Below are positions 35,194 to 43,379 of a stretch of DNA of 64,000 nucleotides, one piece after another (position 1 is the stretch's first letter; each line of letters opens with the position of its first letter). The notes below the pieces were generated by a model that saw only the letters and a program-made list of their open reading frames with translations, did no database searches and had not been told where the DNA came from. The DNA lies in assembly GCA_038322235.1 (NCBI GenBank), contig JBBQFQ010000007.1:62001-126000 (forward strand), in the 5' to 3' direction. The position numbers were made by a program, and so were the translations under genes. This stretch comes from SZAS-18 sp038322235. Its GTDB lineage: Bacteria > Verrucomicrobiota > Verrucomicrobiia > Chthoniobacterales > SZAS-18.

Positions 35194-35862
35194 GTGCGGG
35201 ACCTCGTCATCGAGTGGGTCGGGCATGGCGTCGACTTCGCCAGGGGCCTGCAGCGGCAGGAGGAGTGCGTCGGGGATTTGCTGGCGCATCCGACCTCCGC
35301 CCCCGAGCGACTTCTTCTCCTGGAGCACGCCCCAGTTTTCACGATCGGGCGCACGCCCGATCGGTCCTCCATTTTCGATCCCGCCCGGCTCCGCGCCCCG
35401 CTCTTCACCATCGGCCGCGGCGGGCAGGCGACTTATCACGGTCCTGGCCAGTTGGTGGGCTACCCCATCTTGGACCTGAATCTCCGGGGCCGTGATCTGC
35501 ACCTCCATCTTCGCACCCTTGAGGAGCTGCTCATCCTGACGCTCGGGGAAACCGGACTCGCCGGCGCCCGACGCCAGGGCTTCACGGGCGTGTGGATCGA
35601 GGATCGGAAGATCGCGTCCATCGGAGTCGGCGTGCGCCGCTGGGCCAGCTTTCACGGCTTTGCCCTCAACGTGACCCGGGAGGCGCTGCCGCCCTTCTCC
35701 GACATCACCCCGTGCGGCCTCGCGGAAGTGCAGATGACTTCGCTCGAGTCCGAGATGCAGCGATCCTGGACCGTGCAGGAGTTTAGTGAGGTCGTGGCGG
35801 AGTCGTTTCGCGAGCATCTGAACCGGCTCGAGCCGTTTCGACCCGCACCTCCCGCCCACTGA
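35194..35862 (+). CDS. lipB: octanoyl-[ACP]:protein octanoyltransferase
   Basis: A 222-residue LipB, transferring octanoyl from ACP to lipoyl domains as the first step of lipoate synthesis. RGGQATYHGPGQLVGYP (75-91) is the family signature; the catalytic pair is K139 (KIASIGVGVRRW) and C174 (ITPCGL). The length is normal. Start is GTG with GGAGG ten bases upstream. The last 80 bases overlap, tail to tail, the 3' end of comEC on the other strand. No lipA gene is seen in the window. Confidence 0.95.
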   Translation: MRDLVIEWVGHGVDFARGLQRQEECVGDLLAHPTSAPERLLLLEHAPVFTIGRTPDRSSIFDPARLRAPLFTIGRGGQATYHGPGQLVGYPILDLNLRGRDLHLHLRTLEELLILTLGETGLAGARRQGFTGVWIEDRKIASIGVGVRRWASFHGFALNVTREALPPFSDITPCGLAEVQMTSLESEMQRSWTVQEFSEVVAESFREHLNRLEPFRPAPPAH

Positions 35863-38140
35863 GGAAGCCGCGGGCGCTGATCGCATCCGCCGCGAGCCGG
35901 ATCGTCACCGCTCCCTCGTTCTCCGTTCGCAGGTAGATCGCCTCCGCGGGCGGGCGAAAGCGCGGGCGACCGCCGTCGTCCTCGTCGCGCGACGGACGGA
36001 AAGTTCGGTTCCGCTCGTGTCGCACGATGAGTCGCGGCTGCACGGCGCGGAGCAGGCCGGGCGTGCCGCTCGTCTCCTTCGAGTGTTCGCCAAAGACCAG
36101 AACGTCACTGGTCGCCAGCGGCCCGTGTTCGAGCAGCCACCGCTCGGTGCTCTCGCCCGCATCGGTGAGAAAAAGCACCCGCTGTCCGGCGGCGGTTTCG
36201 AGCTGCAGCACGAATGCCTTGTCGTCGGCCCGCGTCCGGACGAGATCGGCCGGCGGATAGAGGACGCGCAGCGTGGCCCCCGTCGGGAGGGAAAGGACGT
36301 CACCTCGCGCGACGATGCGCTTCGCCTGCTTCAGATCCTCAAGTGTCTCGTCCAGCGCGCGCCGGTACGGCGAGCGCGCCGGCAGCGGCGAATCAAAGAC
36401 CGCGGGAGGCCGGAATTGTTCCACCAGATCGTCGGCCGCGCCGAGGTGGGCGCTGGAGGGCGCGGTGGCGACCAGACCGGTGATCCGGTCCAGTCCGCGC
36501 GCGAAGAGGAACGAGCGCGTCTGCCGCTCGAACTCGCTGGAGTGGCCCGCTCCGAGCAGCCACGTTTCGCGGCCGGCGCGGAGCAACAGGAGCGAGGACT
36601 TCTCGAGGTCGTAGACGACGATCTCGGCTGGCGGCGCCCGCCACTCCGGCAGGGTGGCGTGAAATGATCCCCCGGGAATCGCGGCGAAGAAGTCGATGCT
36701 CACGAGCAACACTTTCGTCAGTCCCCAGTTGGCATTGTTGATCAGGACGGCCCAGCTGCTGGAGATCGCCCCGCCGAGCAGCGAAAGAATGCCGAGGCCG
36801 AGGATCACCGTCGCCAGCGGCACGGCGACGATGTTCGCGATCAGACCCACCGGAGTGATCGAGTGAAAGTGGTAGAGCATCAGCGGCGTCGAGCCGAGCG
36901 AAGCAGCAAACGATGCCGCAAAGAGTCCGAGCACCTCGATCCGGCGCCGATCGAGCCACTGACGCCAGCGCGGAAGGAGGACCGGCGGAATGAACGGATC
37001 GGGGGCGCCGAAGCGTTTCAAAAATCCGTGCACCGGCTCGGCGAAGACGAGGAGCGCCAGCACGACGAGAAACGAAAGCTGGAAACCCGCCTGGAACATC
37101 TGCTGCGTGTCCCACGCCAGAATCAGCAGCCCAGAGGCGCCGAGCGTATTGACGATGCGGGCGGGGCGGTCACTCCAGGCGGCCGCTAGGAGCACCGCCG
37201 CCATCAAGGTGGCGCGCACGCTTGAGGCGCCGAGTCCCGTGACGAGCGCGTAGAAGACGAGGATGGGGATGATGACCACCGGCGACATGCTGCCGCGGTG
37301 CAGGCCGAAGGGCTGGAGCATCCACTGGACGATCAGAGCGAGGATCGCGACGTTGAAGCCGCTGACCGCAAAAAGATGGAACGTGCCGGTCGAGCGAAAG
37401 GCTTCCGCCAGCTGGTCCGCGGCCTCGTCGGCGGTGCCCAGCACCATGCTAGCGATGACCGCGGCCACCTGCGGATCCGCCTCGAGATCCAGGGTCAGCA
37501 TGTCGTGCGTCCATTTGCGGAAACGCTGCGACCTCTCTACGAGCGCGTTCCCGCCGCCGGAGGAGAGCACCTTTCCGTCCTGGGCCTCCCGCAGCCAGAT
37601 TTCCGTGAGAATCCCCTTCCGGCGGAGATACGCGGCGTAGTCGAATTGACCGGGATTTCGCGCCGGCAGGACGTTGCGCGCGAAGCCGAGCACCTCGATC
37701 CGATCGCCGTAGCGCGGCGATTCGTCCGGCCAGGCGACGTTCACCACGATGTCGCAGGGAAAAGTCACGTCATTCAGGCGGACGGACTCGAGCTGGACGG
37801 GGAACCGGAAGAAGCGCGAATCCTCCTTGGACTTGGGCTCGTCGATGATGACGCCGGTCGCGCGAATGAGCCGTCCTTTCGCGCTGACCTTCTCCCGCAG
37901 CGCATCCGCGCACTCCGGTCGCAGCGCGATTGCGTGGAGCACCACGAAGGCGGCCACGAGTTGGAGCCAGACGGCCCAGTCGCGTCGCACCCAGAAAAAA
38001 CTGGCGAGCGTCGCGAGATAGATCGCTTCCGCCGGAAGAACCGGCAAGCGCGTCCATTCCGCGAGTCCGATGCCGAGCGCCGCGCAGACCGCGCCGAGGA
38101 AGAGCGGGTTCCGTCCGGCAAACGGGTTCCGACGTTCCAT
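35783..38140 (-). CDS. comEC: ComEC/Rec2-type DNA uptake membrane protein with degenerate nuclease domain
   Basis: A 785-residue ComEC family protein. N-terminal membrane segments (about 12-75) and a soluble OB-like domain (85-190) lead into the Competence domain (about 220-485), with FHLFAVSGFNVAIL and TGLGASSVRATLMAAVLL as strong signatures. The C-terminal metallo-beta-lactamase-like region (about 505-750) lacks the HxHxDH metal motif: the equivalent segment is TAPSSAHLG (559-567). It may form the DNA channel without nuclease activity. Its end overlaps lipB by 80 bases. Confidence 0.9.
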   Translation of the reverse strand: MERRNPFAGRNPLFLGAVCAALGIGLAEWTRLPVLPAEAIYLATLASFFWVRRDWAVWLQLVAAFVVLHAIALRPECADALREKVSAKGRLIRATGVIIDEPKSKEDSRFFRFPVQLESVRLNDVTFPCDIVVNVAWPDESPRYGDRIEVLGFARNVLPARNPGQFDYAAYLRRKGILTEIWLREAQDGKVLSSGGGNALVERSQRFRKWTHDMLTLDLEADPQVAAVIASMVLGTADEAADQLAEAFRSTGTFHLFAVSGFNVAILALIVQWMLQPFGLHRGSMSPVVIIPILVFYALVTGLGASSVRATLMAAVLLAAAWSDRPARIVNTLGASGLLILAWDTQQMFQAGFQLSFLVVLALLVFAEPVHGFLKRFGAPDPFIPPVLLPRWRQWLDRRRIEVLGLFAASFAASLGSTPLMLYHFHSITPVGLIANIVAVPLATVILGLGILSLLGGAISSSWAVLINNANWGLTKVLLVSIDFFAAIPGGSFHATLPEWRAPPAEIVVYDLEKSSLLLLRAGRETWLLGAGHSSEFERQTRSFLFARGLDRITGLVATAPSSAHLGAADDLVEQFRPPAVFDSPLPARSPYRRALDETLEDLKQAKRIVARGDVLSLPTGATLRVLYPPADLVRTRADDKAFVLQLETAAGQRVLFLTDAGESTERWLLEHGPLATSDVLVFGEHSKETSGTPGLLRAVQPRLIVRHERNRTFRPSRDEDDGGRPRFRPPAEAIYLRTENEGAVTIRLAADAISARGFLSGREVRVETARAGSDARETTPPRPH

Positions 38141-38143
38141 CAG

Positions 38144-38149
38144 ATTATA
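38144..38149 (-). promoter_or_regulatory. candidate -10 element for comEC, possibly leaderless
   Basis: A perfect TATAAT on the minus strand ends only three bases before the comEC ATG (38140). If used as a -10 box, transcription would start at or inside the start codon and give a leaderless mRNA. No convincing -35 was seen at the right spacing, so it may be a chance match. Confidence 0.3.
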
Positions 38150-38304
38150 CTACGCGGGGCCTCGTCCCGGGCGCAACGGGAACTGCGCGGCGAAGATGGA
38201 GGACGAAGCCATTTCGACTCGCCCACCGTCGAAAAAACCGGTCCCCTGTTGAACGGAACGTGCCCCAGGCGCGACCAACGTTCTGCACGCTCTCCTCCCG
38301 CTCC

Positions 38305-39351
38305 ATGGACCACTCCATCATTCCCGCCAAAAAAATCTTCGCCCACATCTCGCCCCGCGCGTGGGAACATCCGGCCGATCGGGCCGCGCTAAATACCCTG
38401 CGGCGCGTCCCGGGGCTGGACATCGCGGTGCGCGTGCTCCTCGGCGAGACGATGGAGCGATCGCTCCGGCTCATGCATCTCGCCTCGGCCGTGCGCGTCA
38501 CGCCGCGCCAGTTTCCGCGGGTGCACGCGATCGCGCAGCAGGTAAATGAGATCTTCGGCGTGCCCGCGAACGAGGCCCCCGATATCTTTGTGGCGCAATC
38601 GCCCTTCCTGAACGCGGGTGCCGTCGGCTGGAAGCGGCCGTTCATCGTGCTGCACAGCTCGCTCGTGGAATCGACCGGCGACGACGAGGAACTCGCCGGC
38701 ATCTACGGCCACGAACTCGGCCACATTCTTTCCGGGCATGTCCTCTACAAAACCCTCCTGGCGCTGCTGCTTCGCGTCTCGGTCTTTGCCCTCTCCGTGC
38801 CGCTTTCGGGTCTGGCGCTTACCGGTCTAATCCTCGCTCTCCGGGAGTGGGATCGGAAGAGCGAACTCTCCGCCGACCGGGCCGGACTCCTCAGCACGCA
38901 GTCGCTCGAGGTCTCCCAGCGCACGCTCATGCGGCTCGCGGGCGGAACGGATCTTTCCCAGATGGACCTCGAGGAATTCCGCGCGCAGGCCGCGGAATAC
39001 GCCGCGGCGGATCACCTCATGGACCGCGCGTTCAAAGTCTTGAATCTGCTGAACGAGACGCATCCATTCGCCGTGCTCCGCGTCCAGGAACTGCACGCCT
39101 GGGCGCAAGGCGACGACTACCGGAAGATTCTGGCGGGCGAATACCCCACCGGCCGGCCGGAAGCCTCGGATCTCGGCGGCGACGTGAAAGAGGCCGGTGA
39201 GTCCTACAAAGCCGACTGGGAATCCTCGCGGGAGGCCGTGAAGGAATCCTTCGAGGAGATCGGCAAACGCGTCCGCGAGGCGGCGAGCGGCGCCGGGCAG
39301 CTCTTCAAGGATGTCTTCAAGAAGAAGGACCGCGGGGAAGGCGGCGAGTAG
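38305..39351 (+). CDS. M48 family membrane metallopeptidase
   Basis: A 348-residue peptidase. The zinc motif HELGH is at 136-140 (IYGHELGHILSGH), with E187 and D191 (SELSADRAGLL) as the third ligand and its partner. A pair of hydrophobic segments at about 148-180 sits between them, as in HtpX/Ste24-like M48 proteins. FLNAGAVGWKRPFIVLHSSL is the substrate-cleft strand. The C-terminal ~80 residues are acidic and Lys-rich, probably coiled. It is divergent from comEC across 164 bases. Confidence 0.92.
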   Translation: MDHSIIPAKKIFAHISPRAWEHPADRAALNTLRRVPGLDIAVRVLLGETMERSLRLMHLASAVRVTPRQFPRVHAIAQQVNEIFGVPANEAPDIFVAQSPFLNAGAVGWKRPFIVLHSSLVESTGDDEELAGIYGHELGHILSGHVLYKTLLALLLRVSVFALSVPLSGLALTGLILALREWDRKSELSADRAGLLSTQSLEVSQRTLMRLAGGTDLSQMDLEEFRAQAAEYAAADHLMDRAFKVLNLLNETHPFAVLRVQELHAWAQGDDYRKILAGEYPTGRPEASDLGGDVKEAGESYKADWESSREAVKESFEEIGKRVREAASGAGQLFKDVFKKKDRGEGGE

Positions 39352-39353
39352 GT

Positions 39354-42014
39354 TCACTCGCCAGAATTCCAAGCGGCCCATCCGTCATGTCCTCGTCGGC
39401 GGACCACGGGTTCGGGAAATCCGCGGGCGTCGAGTTGCACCGGGATCAGCCGGGGCAGCAGCGTCTGTCCGCCTGCCCGGTGAAAGGCCGCCAGCGCTCC
39501 GCGGTTCCAGTGCGGCACGGACGGAGCCCCATCTAAAACCAGGTTCCCCAGCGAGTAGATGACCGGTCGCCCGGCGAGGAAATCGACCGGTTGCAGGCAG
39601 TGGGGATGCGCGCCGACGATCGCATCCACGCCTCCTTCGAGAATCAGCCAGCGGGTGAGTTCGCGCTGTTCATCGGTGACTCGCGCGGTGTTTTCCTCGC
39701 CCCAATGCACGAGGGCGATGATCTGCGGCGCCCGCGCCCGCGCGCCTTGAATCGCCGCCAGCACCGCGGGGCGGTCGCGCGCATCGAGTAAACCGTCCAT
39801 TCCCGGCGCCGCGTCCGGTTCGGCGGGAACGGCATTGAGCGCGATCACCGCGATGCGTCCCTGCGGGTCGGCGTAGCTTCCGCCAGCGGCCGTGCCAATC
39901 GCCCCCAAACCCGCCGCCTTCAGTGCCGCCAGGGTGACCGCCTGCCCGTCGGCGCCGAAGTCATCGCTGTGGTTGTTCGCGAGACCCATCGCGTGGAATC
40001 CCGCTGCCCGAAGCGCTGTCGCCGCCGAGGCGGGCGCCCGCAACGCATACCGACGGTCGGGCCGGGCTTCGCCGCCGGAGCCGAGCACACATTCGAGATT
40101 GGCCACGACGAGCGGCGCGGCGCGAAGCAGGGGCGCGATGCCAGCGAGGGGATCAAGCCCAGCCTCAATCGCTACCCCGATCGACCGACCCAGCATGACG
40201 TCGCCGCCAATGACGGCGAGCGGGTTCACCTCGGCGCGTGGCGCGCAGAGCACATCGAAGCGCTCCTGCTTCCGGGCCCGCAGGAACTGCCCCAACGGGA
40301 CCAGTTCGGGGAAACCCTCCAGCTGATGCGCCACCAAGTCGTTCGCATCGAGCACGCCGAGCGGCGGCCGATCCTCGATCAGCGCCGCGGCGTGAGTGCC
40401 CAGATGAACGACGATGCCAGCCTCCAGATCCTCCGGGGTGAACCGCACCGCGCCGGGCGTGGTCTGCGTGGCAAGCGCGAACAGATGGCTCCGCAATTGC
40501 CGCGGATCACTCCACGGAATGCGGTGCCCCGTGCGGCGAAAGGCGGCCACGACGAAGTTCGCGCAATCCGCCCCCCAACCCGTTTCAGGCCCGCTGGCGG
40601 AGTCGTCTGTCAGGAGTCCGCTGCCCAGCAAATACGGGAGACGAAACTGCTCCAGCACCGCCGCCCGAAATCCGCTGCCCCGACTGAAGCGAAGTTCGAT
40701 CGGCGGCGTTTCCCGGAGGCAGGCGCCGAGCTGCGCGCGAGCCATCACCCGCACAGCCCCGCAGCCTGTGGTCTCATCCAGATGGCGGCGCAGCGCGGTC
40801 GATGAAAGCTCCGGGCCGCGCGACTCCAGTCGCTCCCGCCTCCAGCGCGGTCGCGGCGGTGCGTCCGCGGCAAAACCGATAAACTCACGATCGCTCGCCA
40901 TCAGGTTGCAGCTGGGGTGGACCGGTACTTCGGCAAACCATTCGATGCTCCCTGGCTGCTCGAACCAGGGCTCGGCGGCGAGTTCGATCGCGCAGGGGGT
41001 GTCGGCGGGGACGCGCCAGATCCCATCGGCCGAGGGGTCGTGACCGCGGACGATCACGCGCAGGCGGGCGGCTTCCCTGCTCCACTGCTCCAGTTGCGCC
41101 GCGAGCCGCGGGACCTCGAACGCCGTCCGCAGCCGATCGCGGGCGGAGAGGAGCAAGGCCCGGAGCGACTCCGGTGCGCCGGCTAGATCATACGCCGGCA
41201 CTGGACGCCCCGCCGCGCGCAAGCGCTGCGCAAGCGCGGAGCGGTCCTTTCCGACCGAGCGATATGGCTCGAATTGCAGCCGCGCGGTGGGGAGCGAAAG
41301 CGCCGCGCGCAGCACCATTTCCACCAGTCGATGTGCCTCGGCGTCATCGCGGAGGAACGGGCGGGAAATGGCGATGGTGACCGCGCGCAGATTCCGACGC
41401 TCGCTCGTCCACTTCCACATGCGCTCGAACCGGGCGGTCGCCGCGGTTGCTGGCAGTCCCGCGAAGGAGTCGAGATCGATCGAGACCACCAACGGCGGGC
41501 CCTCGACAAACGTGCGCTCCAGCTCGCGCAGGTCCCGCACGACATAGCGCCCCTTCATCGACCCGCTCGCCCGGGGCGCCGCCTCGAGGTGGCCATCGAG
41601 GTATTCCACCGCCAGCCGCTCCATCCCGCGGGCTCGCCCCGGTGGCGTCGCCTCCCCCGGAACCCAGATCACCCGCTCAAACGGCCGCGGCAGGAGCGGC
41701 TCGATCCAATCGAAGCACTGTACTACACCGTCCCGCCGCCACTCCTCCAGCAGTTCCGCCCGCGCCTCGCGCGAGGCGACCCGCCGGATTTTCTCGCGCA
41801 CCCCATCGGAGTCGAAGATGGCCGACGCATCCGAATGCGCGTCGAAATGCACCAGCGTGTGCGCCTCCTCCAGATCCAGATTCTGCGCCAGCCAGTGGAA
41901 GGATCCGGCGTGATTGTCCTCTAAATAGATTTGCAGCGAGAGCGATGACGCGCCGACGACCGTCGCGCCGAGGAGCGTGAGGAAAAGGGCAGCAGCGAGA
42001 GACCGCCACTTCAT
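39354..42014 (-). CDS. secreted three-domain fusion: UPF0489 + cysteine amidase-like + CapA phosphoesterase-like
   Basis: An 886-residue exported protein (signal peptide about 1-23). Residues 24-250 match UPF0489, an arginase-like fold: LEDNHAGSFHW, LVHFDAHSDAS (55-64) and VVSIDLDSF (177-184). Residues ~455-580 look like an NlpC/P60-type cysteine domain, with C484 in GADCANFVVAAF and H541 in LGTHAAAL. Residues 599-865 are a CapA/PGA_cap metallophosphatase: GGDVMLGR, NLECVL, NNHSDDFG, VHWGEE and GAHPHCLQP. ATG 42014 overlaps the upstream gene's stop. The substrate is unknown; envelope or exopolymer processing is a guess. Confidence 0.75.
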   Translation of the reverse strand: MKWRSLAAALFLTLLGATVVGASSLSLQIYLEDNHAGSFHWLAQNLDLEEAHTLVHFDAHSDASAIFDSDGVREKIRRVASREARAELLEEWRRDGVVQCFDWIEPLLPRPFERVIWVPGEATPPGRARGMERLAVEYLDGHLEAAPRASGSMKGRYVVRDLRELERTFVEGPPLVVSIDLDSFAGLPATAATARFERMWKWTSERRNLRAVTIAISRPFLRDDAEAHRLVEMVLRAALSLPTARLQFEPYRSVGKDRSALAQRLRAAGRPVPAYDLAGAPESLRALLLSARDRLRTAFEVPRLAAQLEQWSREAARLRVIVRGHDPSADGIWRVPADTPCAIELAAEPWFEQPGSIEWFAEVPVHPSCNLMASDREFIGFAADAPPRPRWRRERLESRGPELSSTALRRHLDETTGCGAVRVMARAQLGACLRETPPIELRFSRGSGFRAAVLEQFRLPYLLGSGLLTDDSASGPETGWGADCANFVVAAFRRTGHRIPWSDPRQLRSHLFALATQTTPGAVRFTPEDLEAGIVVHLGTHAAALIEDRPPLGVLDANDLVAHQLEGFPELVPLGQFLRARKQERFDVLCAPRAEVNPLAVIGGDVMLGRSIGVAIEAGLDPLAGIAPLLRAAPLVVANLECVLGSGGEARPDRRYALRAPASAATALRAAGFHAMGLANNHSDDFGADGQAVTLAALKAAGLGAIGTAAGGSYADPQGRIAVIALNAVPAEPDAAPGMDGLLDARDRPAVLAAIQGARARAPQIIALVHWGEENTARVTDEQRELTRWLILEGGVDAIVGAHPHCLQPVDFLAGRPVIYSLGNLVLDGAPSVPHWNRGALAAFHRAGGQTLLPRLIPVQLDARGFPEPVVRRRGHDGWAAWNSGE

Positions 42015-43351
42015 CGGGCCGGCCGGATCTTCGGCATTTTGGCCAGCTTGGCCGAGAAGCGCACCGAGGAGATGCACGCATTGAGGGGAGCGCTGCCCGG
42101 ATGAATGCCCGTCACCACCAACTTCACGGTTCGGACGGGCTTGGTGTAACCCCGCACCACAATCGGGAAATCCGGCCAGCGCTCGTCGTAAGTGGAATCG
42201 GGGAGTTTCACGTCGAACTCGAACTCATCATTCAGGACTACATGCAGCGAGGCGAGGCGCGGGAAGCGGCGCCATTCCTCGGGATTCTCGCCAAATCCGC
42301 CCCGGACCAGAATCGCGTCCAGCGGCAGCAGGCGCGTCGTTTCGAAACGCACCCATTCACCGACGCCTCCCTTGTCTCCGCCCGCCACCCAGAGCTGTTC
42401 TTCGGTTCGCCCGCCCAGCGTCGTGACATCGGATTTCGCGCCGGAATCCGGATCCTGCGAAGTGCTGGCGGTGGCGACGAAGTCGGCGTGATCGAGGAAG
42501 TAGCGCTTGCCGATGATTCGGTACTGGCGGGACATGCTGTGGTCCTCGTCCGGCGAGTAACCGCCGCCGTAGCCTCTCTCCGCCGGCGTCACGCGAATTC
42601 GGATGTCATCGGCGAGCGTGGGTTTCAGCGCGGTGAACTTCCACTCGAAGACGTTCGACGCCGTGGGTTGGAATCGGCCCGCCGGGCGCTCGATGACACA
42701 GTCTTCCGGGCGCACCGTCTCCACCCGCACCTGCACCCGGCCTTTCCGGATGGAGCCCTTCCAGGTGGCGGCCGGAGAGACCGCGTATTGAAACGCCTTG
42801 CCGTTGGTGACGAAGTCGTCGGAAACCGCCGAGACCTCCTCATAGTAATCGGCGACAAACCGAATCCGCACCTCCCGACTCTGCCCGGCGGCGAAAGGGA
42901 TCGAGCTCTGTTTCCACCAACGCTTCGACCGCGCCGAGGGGTCGACCTCGCCGTCGAGGATCCGCGGTCCGTGAATCGCCGGCCCCTCGATATCCGCCGC
43001 CTCCAGCGCCTCTCCATCGGCGGTGATCGTGTATTCGAGCGGGCCCGACCAGGATTCGACCGGAAAGAAGAACGGCTGGGTGGTGGCGGCGCCGGTGTTG
43101 GTCATGCGGTAGCGCACGTCGACGTGCGCCGTGCGATCGCGGAGCACGATCTCCAGATCTTCTTCCTCGAGCGCCACGTTGGTGCTGACGCGCGCTTTTC
43201 CGGGCATGACGTTTCCCACCTCGACGATCCCCTTCTGGGACGAGCCGCCGTTCGCGAGGATTGCTGGAGTCAGGGCGAGCATCAACAGCCCCGCTGACAG
43301 ACACGGGAGGAGTCGAGCCGGGAGGTGGGGAATCTGCATCGGCTGGTTCAT
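42011..43351 (-). CDS. secreted protein, DUF4424-like with probable NADase-type glycan-binding C-terminus (paralogue 1)
   Basis: A 446-residue exported protein. The signal peptide ends near ALTPAILA, leaving a mature N-terminus of NGG. DLEIVLRDRTAHVDVRYRMT and QPFFFPVESW resemble the DUF4424-type beta domain. The C-terminal ~120 residues (GGVGEWVRFETTRLLPLDAI, NDEFEFDVKLPDS, NACISSVRF) resemble NADase-type glycan-binding domains, with their G-x-GEW opening and C-x-ISEV-like end. It overlaps the downstream fusion gene by four bases and is paralogous to the gene upstream. ATG 43351 was chosen over GTG 43372. Confidence 0.7.
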   Translation of the reverse strand: MNQPMQIPHLPARLLPCLSAGLLMLALTPAILANGGSSQKGIVEVGNVMPGKARVSTNVALEEEDLEIVLRDRTAHVDVRYRMTNTGAATTQPFFFPVESWSGPLEYTITADGEALEAADIEGPAIHGPRILDGEVDPSARSKRWWKQSSIPFAAGQSREVRIRFVADYYEEVSAVSDDFVTNGKAFQYAVSPAATWKGSIRKGRVQVRVETVRPEDCVIERPAGRFQPTASNVFEWKFTALKPTLADDIRIRVTPAERGYGGGYSPDEDHSMSRQYRIIGKRYFLDHADFVATASTSQDPDSGAKSDVTTLGGRTEEQLWVAGGDKGGVGEWVRFETTRLLPLDAILVRGGFGENPEEWRRFPRLASLHVVLNDEFEFDVKLPDSTYDERWPDFPIVVRGYTKPVRTVKLVVTGIHPGSAPLNACISSVRFSAKLAKMPKIRPAR

Positions 43352-43379
43352 TGGAGAGGAAAGAAAGACCACGGCCGGC

